In this document: in pieces, positions 1-4,743 of the stretch | Layout of the letters: the number at the start of each line of letters is the position of its first letter | Position numbering within the stretch: the first letter of the stretch is position 1 | Assembly: GCA_027068245.1 (NCBI GenBank) | Contig: JAMOUF010000319.1 | Location: 1 to 5,267 of the forward strand | From: Campylobacterales bacterium | GTDB taxonomy: Bacteria; Campylobacterota; Campylobacteria; Campylobacterales; Nitratiruptoraceae | Reading direction: 5' to 3' | Length of the DNA: 5,267 nt | The notes under the pieces: generated by a model | What the model saw: the letters and a program-made list of their open reading frames with translations, nothing else | What the model was told of the DNA's origin: nothing | Databases searched by the model: none | Position numbers and translations under genes: made by a program

Positions 1-28
1 GGTGTCCTAACCGCTAGACGATGGGGCC
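1..28 (-). tRNA. tRNA-Glu, 5' part only (cut by window edge)
   Basis: Read on the minus strand, the segment starts with the acceptor strand GGCCCCA, followed by TCGTCTAGCGGTTAGGAC. This D-arm is characteristic of bacterial glutamate tRNAs. The 5' end of the mature RNA would be at position 28. The anticodon, T-arm and 3' end lie to the left of the window, so the identity rests on the D-arm and acceptor only. Glutamine and aspartate tRNAs have clearly different D-arms. The gene is divergent from the L,D-transpeptidase gene to its right. Confidence 0.85.
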
Positions 29-53
29 TTGTTTGAAGGCTAAATCGAATGAA

Positions 54-59
54 ATTCTA
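54..59 (-). promoter_or_regulatory. Probable -10 box of the tRNA-Glu promoter
   Basis: On the minus strand this reads TAGAAT, five of six matches to TATAAT. It lies 25 nt upstream of the first base of tRNA-Glu, which would give a leader of about 19 nt. The -10 of the other tRNA gene in the window lies at exactly the same distance from its tRNA. No convincing -35 is visible: the region about 17 nt further upstream is only A/T-rich. This is not unusual for Campylobacterota sigma-70 promoters, which rely little on a -35 element. Confidence 0.45.
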
Positions 60-96
60 CTAAAAAAAACTTAAAATAACTTTAAAGGGTGTTGAT

Positions 97-1545
97 GTGT
101 TGAGGTTTATCCTGCTTGTTCTCTTCATTGCCATTTTATACGCAGAGGAGAATTCTACAAAAAATTACAGGTGGTTTGATGATGGCAATCTAAACAGGAA
201 TTTCAAAGTTTTTTACAAAACCGTAAAAAAAGACAATACCCTTTTATGCAAAGAGAGGCTCGATATAACAAAACTGGAGTCTTTGATGGAGGAGCTTCCC
301 TCAAATCCGGATAAAAAAGAGGAGATAGAAAATCTTGCCACGAAAATGCTGTTTAAATATATCGATATTCGCAACAGCGGCTGCTACAGCCCACAAAGAT
401 TTTTTACCAAAGAGGAGTTTTTAAGGCCTTCTGCAAAAGATTACAAAAAGATTGTAACAAATCCGATACTTGACAGGCTGGAGTTTGCCCTAAACAGATA
501 CAAAAAGATAAAAAGAAGCGGAGGATGGCAAAAAATCACCGCCAAAGATACCCCTTACCTCTATCCGGGAAAGGTTTATGAGGAGATACCGGCCATAAAA
601 GAGCGACTGTATATGGAGGGGTATTATCATGGGGTTCTTGATGAGAACGGCACATTTACTTCGGATCTAAAAAAGAGCGTTATCGATTTTCAGTTGCATC
701 ACGGTTTAAAGCCGGACGGGGTTATAGGGCCTTTGACTCTGGAGGCTATGAATGTGAGCGTAGATGATAAAATCAAAAAAATTCTTATAAATATAGAGCG
801 CTTTAGATGGTTTTTGGATGAAAACGACTTTTTTGTCTTCGTAGATATTCCCGGATTTTTTTTGGAAGTTGTTGATAAAAATGGCTCAATATTTGATTCA
901 AAAGTCGTTGTCGGCAGAAAGAGCCGGCCCACGCCCATGATGCGTCACAACATCTCCTATGCGGTTTTAAATCCATACTGGAGGGCTCCAAAAACGATTA
1001 TCAAAGAGGATATTTTGCCAAAACTTAAAAAGGGGAATTTTGAGAGACTCAAAAGACAAGGCATTATAGCCTCGACCGATATTTACGGCAAAAACAGAGT
1101 GAACTTTGAAGATATAGAGTGGGAGTATTTTGACGAAAACTCACTCCCGTTTTACTTTTTGCAAAAGCCCGGTCCGCACAATTTTTTGGGATATCTTAAA
1201 CTGATGTTTCCAAACAGATTTGACGTTTATCTGCACGACACAAACCACAGAGATCTATTTAAATACACATTCAGGGCCCTAAGTTCCGGATGTATCCGGA
1301 TGGAAAAGCCTTTGGAACTATTTCATCTGCTTATAAACAAAAACAGAAAGCTTACCTATAGAGATATCTTTGATATAATATGGAGACAAAAGACAAAAAA
1401 GATCGGTTTTAAAAAGAAGATACCTGTATATCTTATCTATATGACAACCTATGTGGACGAAAAGAGAGAGTGTTACTTTTACAGGGATATTTACGGGTAT
1501 GATAAAAGAATGATGAAAAAGATCAGATGGAGGAGTGATGGATAG
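97..1545 (+). CDS. L,D-transpeptidase, LdtD/YcbB type, with peptidoglycan-binding domain
   Basis: Exported murein L,D-transpeptidase expected to join mDAP to mDAP (3-3 cross-links) in the periplasm using tetrapeptide donors. The 482-residue product begins with a short signal peptide (hydrophobic residues 2-14, likely cleavage after Ala16 in LYA). A mostly helical region of unassigned function follows. A PG_binding_1 domain covers about residues 158-220, and a YkuD catalytic domain about 245-430. The active-site motif is clear: His380 in YLHDT and Cys399 in SSGCIRMEKP. The stretch VLNPYWRAPKTI (290-301) and the insertion up to about residue 360 are typical of the YcbB branch rather than short YkuD proteins. 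The start is GTG97, with AAAGGG at 84-89 placed 7 nt upstream; TTG100 is possible. The 3' end overlaps the endopeptidase gene by 8 nt. E. coli LdtD is longer (about 615 residues), so this is a compact version. Family is secure; substrate preference is inferred. Confidence 0.92.
   Translation: MLRFILLVLFIAILYAEENSTKNYRWFDDGNLNRNFKVFYKTVKKDNTLLCKERLDITKLESLMEELPSNPDKKEEIENLATKMLFKYIDIRNSGCYSPQRFFTKEEFLRPSAKDYKKIVTNPILDRLEFALNRYKKIKRSGGWQKITAKDTPYLYPGKVYEEIPAIKERLYMEGYYHGVLDENGTFTSDLKKSVIDFQLHHGLKPDGVIGPLTLEAMNVSVDDKIKKILINIERFRWFLDENDFFVFVDIPGFFLEVVDKNGSIFDSKVVVGRKSRPTPMMRHNISYAVLNPYWRAPKTIIKEDILPKLKKGNFERLKRQGIIASTDIYGKNRVNFEDIEWEYFDENSLPFYFLQKPGPHNFLGYLKLMFPNRFDVYLHDTNHRDLFKYTFRALSSGCIRMEKPLELFHLLINKNRKLTYRDIFDIIWRQKTKKIGFKKKIPVYLIYMTTYVDEKRECYFYRDIYGYDKRMMKKIRWRSDG
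1529..1535 (+). promoter_or_regulatory. Ribosome binding site of the mepK-like gene
   Basis: GGAGGAG lies inside the last codons of the transpeptidase gene. It ends too close to GTG1535 to serve that codon, but its GGAGG core lies 4 nt before ATG1538. This favours ATG1538 as the start. The position suggests translational coupling to the upstream gene. Confidence 0.7.
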
Positions 1546-2077
1546 AAGGGGATTTATAAAAAAGGGGATTTTGTTTACAACGGCGATTATTACGCCAACG
1601 CTTTCCAAAGCGGACTATTATGAGAAGAGGCTCAGGCTTTACCATACCCATACAGGCGAGCATATCGACGCCACTTTCTGGGTGGATGGGGAGTATATAT
1701 ACGAAGAGCTCGATCGGCTCAATATTTTTTTGAGAGATTATAAAACGGATGAGATCTTTCCTATGGATGTTAATCTGATAGAGTATCTTCACTCGATAAA
1801 AAGAGCTTTAAGAACACAAAAAGAGTTCAACATACTCTCGGCATACCGCTCGCAAAAGACCAATCTCTATCTTAGAAAACATTCAAGAGGGGTTGCCAAA
1901 AACAGTTTCCACCTCTATGGCAAGGCGGTTGATATCAATCTGCCAGGATACAGGCTCTCGACGCTAAAGTATGCAGCCCTCTCACTAAGAAGAGGTGGTG
2001 TGGGATACTATCCAAAATCCCACTTTATCCATATAGATACAGGCAAGCCAAGGTTTTGGAGATATCCGAAACGATGA
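1538..2077 (+). CDS. mepK: MepK/YcbK-type murein endopeptidase (DUF882, peptidase M15 family), Tat-exported
   Basis: Zinc-dependent murein endopeptidase. E. coli MepK (YcbK) cleaves mDAP-mDAP 3-3 cross-links, and the same activity is inferred here. The 179-residue product opens with a twin-arginine motif (RRGFIKK, residues 3-9), a hydrophobic stretch and a likely cleavage after SKA (residue 25). It should therefore be exported folded. The M15-like metal site is complete: His125 and Asp132 (FHLYGKAVDI) and His165 (HFIHIDTG). Other family hallmarks are LRLYHTHTGE (33-41), SAYRS (101-105), SRGVAKNS (116-123) and GGVGYYP (153-159). Length is close to E. coli MepK (182). ATG1538 is chosen over GTG1535 because of Shine-Dalgarno spacing. 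The gene overlaps the transpeptidase by 8 nt, and its TGA overlaps the ATG of the next gene, so all three genes look like one operon. Confidence 0.93.
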   Translation: MDRRGFIKKGILFTTAIITPTLSKADYYEKRLRLYHTHTGEHIDATFWVDGEYIYEELDRLNIFLRDYKTDEIFPMDVNLIEYLHSIKRALRTQKEFNILSAYRSQKTNLYLRKHSRGVAKNSFHLYGKAVDINLPGYRLSTLKYAALSLRRGGVGYYPKSHFIHIDTGKPRFWRYPKR

Positions 2078-2523
2078 TCGACATCGTTTTGTATATACAT
2101 ATCCTGGCCGCTACCGTCTGGATTGGCGGTAGTATATTTCTTTTTACTCTTGGAATATTTTTGCGGGACAAAAAGGCTCAAAAAGAGGTTTACTATCATA
2201 TAGGTCCCCTTTATGGATATATGGAGTCCGTCTGGCTAACCGTTTTGATAGTAACCGGACTTTGGATGTTTTTCAATCTTGGAATCGACAATATAGTAAA
2301 AAACGGCTTTCCTGAAGAGTTCGCCTCGGTTATGACAATAAAGCTCTGGTTGGTTGCTCTTATAACCCTCTTTACGATCATTCATATGTATATCGCATTC
2401 AAAACCCACAACAAAGAGCGTGGAACTATTGAAAAGATGCTCTCAAGAGGCAGTTCGATGGCTATTTTTATACTCAATCTGATTATTATCTGGTTCGCTA
2501 TGAAAGTGAGAGGTTTTCTATAG
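2074..2523 (+). CDS. Small four-helix membrane protein, CopD-like
   Basis: Inner-membrane protein of 149 residues with four predicted helices at about 3-28, 51-70, 86-109 and 126-145. The first helix contains IHILAATVWIGG (8-19), a signature shared by CopD-type proteins and related four-helix families, with His9 in the usual position. Lys90 and His104 in the third helix (MTIKLWLVALITLF, then IIHMYIA) could be metal- or haem-related polar residues. The layout recalls both the CopD domain and the HemJ family (haem biosynthesis), but the match is not strong enough to choose, so no symbol is given. The start ATG2074 overlaps the upstream stop as ATGA. A GGAG at 2058-2061 is rather distant (12 nt), so translation may depend on coupling. 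An in-frame TTG at 2056 is less likely. A functional link to the cell-wall genes is not evident. Coding status is secure; function is not. Confidence 0.8.
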   Translation: MIDIVLYIHILAATVWIGGSIFLFTLGIFLRDKKAQKEVYYHIGPLYGYMESVWLTVLIVTGLWMFFNLGIDNIVKNGFPEEFASVMTIKLWLVALITLFTIIHMYIAFKTHNKERGTIEKMLSRGSSMAIFILNLIIIWFAMKVRGFL

Positions 2524-2526
2524 AAG

Positions 2527-2603
2527 TGGTGGGCTCGGCAGGACTCGAACCTGCGACCAACCGGTTATGAGCCGGTTGCTCTAACCAACTGAGCTACGAG
2601 CCC
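2527..2603 (-). tRNA. tRNA with CAT anticodon, probably elongator tRNA-Met
   Basis: A complete cloverleaf is seen on the minus strand, 77 nt including the encoded 3' CCA (2527-2529). The acceptor stem GGGCTCG (2597-2603) pairs perfectly with CGAGCCC (2531-2537), and the discriminator base is A. The D-arm is TAGCTCAGTTGGTTAGAGCA. The anticodon stem ACCGG/CCGGT closes the loop CTCATAA, with anticodon CAT at 2567-2569. The T-arm has GCAGG and the GTTCGAGTC loop region. It is not an initiator: the acceptor has a normal 1-72 G-C pair. CAT can also denote tRNA-Ile2, which TilS converts to lysidine-AU. The variable-arm segment TTGGTCGC resembles E. coli Ile2, so the identity is Met or Ile2. It lies 10 nt downstream of the rodA stop codon. 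Confidence 0.95.
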
Positions 2604-2613
2604 GGGTTGTTTT

Positions 2614-3717
2614 TTATATGTGGGTGGAATTATACAAAAATTTAAATCTAAATGCAAGTAGATGTTCCAAAATACCAAAAAGCACCATAAAATTAACGAA
2701 GCTGCTCCCCCCGTAACTAAACAGCGGCAAGGGAACGCCCACAACCGGAGCCAGTCCAATAGTCATCGCTATATTGACGCTCATATAGGTAAATAACAAA
2801 AAGGCTATACTTACGGCGACGACTTTCGTAAAATAGTCTCTTTTCAGCCTGAAAAAGATACTGAAAATATGTAATATCAGCAGCGCATATAGAAAAAGCA
2901 GTCCTACGGCTCCAAAAAAGCCAAATCTCTCTACGAAGTAGGCGAATATGAAATCACTGGTGGAGATAGGCAAGAAACGCAGTTTCGTCTGGGTAGCCTC
3001 CTGGGATTCTTTACCGCTCAAACCTCCCGACCCTATGGCTATGATGGACTGCTGGACGTGGTAGCTGGGCTTTTCGCTTAAAAAATCCTCTATTCTCTTT
3101 TTTTGATAATCGTGCAGAAGATATTTGTAGGAAATGGGAATAAACAGCGATAGAAATATTAAAATGCTAACCCAGATCCTCCAGTTGACGCCAACCATAA
3201 AAAGCACTCCGTAACCTATGATTAAAAGTATCAAAGCGGTGCCTAAATCCGGCTCCTTGGCAATCAAAAAGAAGGGCAGGAGTATGTAGAAGGAGAATTT
3301 TAGAAAATCTTTAAATCCATATCCCTCTTTTGGAGGAGGGTTTTGGGATATAAGATAGGCCAGCATAAGTATAAAAGCCGGTTTGAAAATTTCCGATGGC
3401 TGGATTGTAAAATGAATAAACGGTATCTCCAGCCACCTCTTTGCTCCCAGTTTGCTTACGCCAAAAATATCCACGCTTACAAGCAGCAGTATATTTATCC
3501 AGTAAATAAGCGGTATAAGCCACTTATACTCCCTGATTGGGGCCAAAAAGGCGGCTATAAAGGCTATAAACCCAATAAAAAAATATATAAGCTGTTTTTG
3601 GGCCAGAGCCGGATTTACCTCGGATATGAGGTAGTGTGAAATCAGCATAAAGGGCAGTATAAGCAATATAAGGGCAAAATCAAAATGTGTTATTATTCTT
3701 CTATCGATTAAAATCAT
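2614..3717 (-). CDS. rodA: RodA, SEDS-family peptidoglycan glycosyltransferase
   Basis: Polytopic inner-membrane enzyme that polymerises lipid II into glycan strands for side-wall elongation. It works with a class B PBP (PBP2/MrdA) in the Rod complex. The 367-residue product has about ten hydrophobic helices and is of normal RodA length. SEDS hallmarks appear in order: GAKRWLEIP with FTIQPSEIFKPA (91-114), KEPDLGTAL (154-162), and STSDFIFAYFVERFGFFG (252-269). Asp255 in the last motif matches the catalytic Asp of E. coli RodA (HTDFIFA). GVPLPLFSYGGSS (327-339) follows near the C-terminus. These features, and the short LIDRRIITHFD N-terminus, favour RodA over FtsW. The only good start is ATG3717. 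It has no Shine-Dalgarno but sits directly after a strong promoter. The gene is divergent from the pseudouridine synthase gene and its 3' end is 10 nt from tRNA-CAT. In C. jejuni the equivalent is called mrdB. Confidence 0.96.
   Translation of the reverse strand: MILIDRRIITHFDFALILLILPFMLISHYLISEVNPALAQKQLIYFFIGFIAFIAAFLAPIREYKWLIPLIYWINILLLVSVDIFGVSKLGAKRWLEIPFIHFTIQPSEIFKPAFILMLAYLISQNPPPKEGYGFKDFLKFSFYILLPFFLIAKEPDLGTALILLIIGYGVLFMVGVNWRIWVSILIFLSLFIPISYKYLLHDYQKKRIEDFLSEKPSYHVQQSIIAIGSGGLSGKESQEATQTKLRFLPISTSDFIFAYFVERFGFFGAVGLLFLYALLILHIFSIFFRLKRDYFTKVVAVSIAFLLFTYMSVNIAMTIGLAPVVGVPLPLFSYGGSSFVNFMVLFGILEHLLAFRFKFLYNSTHI
2629..2657 (-). promoter_or_regulatory. Promoter of the CAT tRNA, inside the 3' end of rodA
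   Basis: On the minus strand, TTGCAT (2652-2657) and a perfect TATAAT (2629-2634) are separated by 17 nt. Transcription would start near 2622, giving a leader of about 19 nt before the tRNA. Both elements lie within the last codons of rodA. The tRNA can therefore be made independently of rodA, although rodA transcripts probably also read through, since no terminator is visible between them. The -35 is weak beyond TTG. Confidence 0.6.
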
Positions 3718-3723
3718 TTGCAG

Positions 3724-3752
3724 ATTATATCAATAAAGAGGCGATAAGTGAA
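3724..3752 (-). promoter_or_regulatory. rodA promoter in the divergent spacer
   Basis: On the minus strand, TTCACT (3747-3752, four of six matches to TTGACA) and a perfect TATAAT (3724-3729) are spaced by 17 nt. Only six bases (CTGCAA) separate the -10 from the rodA ATG. Transcription would therefore start at or beside the A of the start codon, which fits the absence of a Shine-Dalgarno. The -35 covers the GTG start codon of the opposite gene (3748-3750). Confidence 0.55.
3737..3741 (+). promoter_or_regulatory. Ribosome binding site fixing the GTG start of the rluD-like gene
   Basis: AGAGG lies 6 nt upstream of GTG3748, and no ATG in that frame is nearby. The spacing supports GTG3748 as the start. 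No strong plus-strand promoter is visible. A TAAAAT at 3709-3714, inside the rodA coding region, is a weak -10 candidate without a good -35. Confidence 0.65.
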
Positions 3753-4743
3753 GTTGGACGTAAAAGAGGATTCAAGGCTTGACAGATACCTAGCAAAAGA
3801 GCTTAAAAGCAGCAGAAACCAGGTAGAGCAGCTTATAAAAAAGGGTGCGGTCAAGATAGAGGGGAAAACTGCAAAAAAAGGCGGGCAAAAGATCAAAGAG
3901 GGCGAAAGTATCGAAATCGAATTTCCAAAAACGGAAAAAAGCGAAAAAAAAGAGGTGGATTTTCATATCGAAAAAGTATACGAGGATGAGGATCTTCTGG
4001 TTATAAACAAACCCAGCGGCGTGGTGGTCCATCCAGCACCCAGCGTCAAGGAGGCCACTGTGGTGGACTGGCTTAAAAAAGAGGGTATCAGGCTATCTAC
4101 CTTAAGCGGCCAGGAGAGGCAGGGTATAGTTCACAGGCTAGACAAAGAGACAAGCGGTCTTATGGTAATAGCCAAAAACAACCAATCCCACCAGGCTCTT
4201 AGCGAACAGCTGCAGGATAAGAGTATGGGTAGATATTACCTGGCGTTAATCGAGCCTCCGTTGAAAGATGATATGATTGTGGAAAGACCGATTGCCAGAA
4301 ACCCTAAAAACAGATTGAAGATGGGAGTAGTAGAAGGTGGGAGATATGCCAAAACCGCCTTTAAAAAGATAGCCCAAAGCCGAGATTTGAAAGAGGAGCT
4401 TATAGCCGCCAAGCTCTTTACGGGCCGGACACATCAAATAAGGGTCCATTTGGCCTCGATGAACCGCCATATCCTTGGTGATAGTTTATATGGTTTTAAG
4501 AGGCAAAGTGATAAAATTGGCAGAGTTTTTTTACACGCCTATATTTTATACCTTATCCATCCAAAAAGCAAGGAGTTGCTCTATTTTACAGCCCTTTTGC
4601 CAGAGGATATGGAGAGGTATTTAAAAAACAAATTTGAAATGGAGAGTATATATGAAAAGATTGAGCCAGATAATCTTATTGAGCTTTTTGATAATACTGA
4701 GTGGGTGCACTATCCAGCCAAAGGTATCAAAACCGAAGATTGA
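3748..4743 (+). CDS. rluD: RluA/RluD-family ribosomal pseudouridine synthase
   Basis: Converts uridines to pseudouridine in RNA. E. coli RluD modifies helix 69 of 23S rRNA, and an equivalent target is likely but not proven here. The 331-residue product has an N-terminal S4 RNA-binding domain (about 8-58, with SRNQVEQLIKKGAVKIEG). A Lys/Glu-rich linker (about 61-70) encoded by A6 and A8 runs follows. The catalytic domain (about 75-295) contains DLLVINKPSGVVVHP (82-96), the active-site block GIVHRLDKETSGLMV (126-140) with catalytic Asp132, GRTHQIRVHLA (226-236) and GDSLYG (244-249). Recognisable homology ends near residue 298. The last 30 residues are encoded by DNA that also encodes the signal peptide of the next gene in another frame, and they look like a late extension. 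GTG3748 is the start. RluC, another S4-containing paralogue, is the main alternative, but the S4 layout and the mrdB-flpA context favour RluD. Confidence 0.9.
   Translation: MKLDVKEDSRLDRYLAKELKSSRNQVEQLIKKGAVKIEGKTAKKGGQKIKEGESIEIEFPKTEKSEKKEVDFHIEKVYEDEDLLVINKPSGVVVHPAPSVKEATVVDWLKKEGIRLSTLSGQERQGIVHRLDKETSGLMVIAKNNQSHQALSEQLQDKSMGRYYLALIEPPLKDDMIVERPIARNPKNRLKMGVVEGGRYAKTAFKKIAQSRDLKEELIAAKLFTGRTHQIRVHLASMNRHILGDSLYGFKRQSDKIGRVFLHAYILYLIHPKSKELLYFTALLPEDMERYLKNKFEMESIYEKIEPDNLIELFDNTEWVHYPAKGIKTED
4641..4646 (+). promoter_or_regulatory. Ribosome binding site of the FlpA-like gene, inside rluD
   Basis: GGAGAG lies within the rluD-like coding region. Its GGAG core is 7 nt upstream of ATG4652. 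Strength and spacing are good, and ATG4652 opens a perfect lipoprotein signal peptide. This fixes the start despite the long overlap with the upstream gene. Confidence 0.75.

Noticed and set aside
72..77. TAAAAT as the -10 of the transpeptidase gene
   Set aside because: Transcription would start at the ribosome binding site itself (84-89), and no -35 fits. The promoter of this operon could not be assigned.
856..863. T8 run in the transpeptidase gene, with A8 runs at 62-69 and 3944-3951, as phase-variation tracts
   Set aside because: Runs of eight A or T are common by chance in AT-rich genomes. Phase-variable loci in this group usually involve longer, often G/C, tracts in surface-structure genes.
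1535..1537. GTG as the start of the mepK-like gene
   Set aside because: The Shine-Dalgarno core would be only 1 nt away. ATG1538 has better spacing and begins directly before the twin-arginine motif.
2056..2073. TTG2056 as the start of the CopD-like gene
   Set aside because: It would add six polar residues before the first membrane helix. ATG2074 gives the common ATGA overlap and a normal N-terminus.
1..2603. tRNA genes as integration sites of a mobile element
   Set aside because: No integrase, no duplicated tRNA 3' end and no compositional break is visible. The genes between the tRNAs look like ordinary core or shell genes.
3343..3639. A 98-codon plus-strand open frame
   Set aside because: It lies entirely within rodA on the opposite strand, has no recognisable domain, and the rodA frame carries all the conserved SEDS motifs.
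3790..4032. Minus-strand open frame opposite the rluD-like gene
   Set aside because: Phenylalanine-rich composition is the mirror of the Lys/Glu-rich A-runs of the real gene, and the frame has no supporting start signals.
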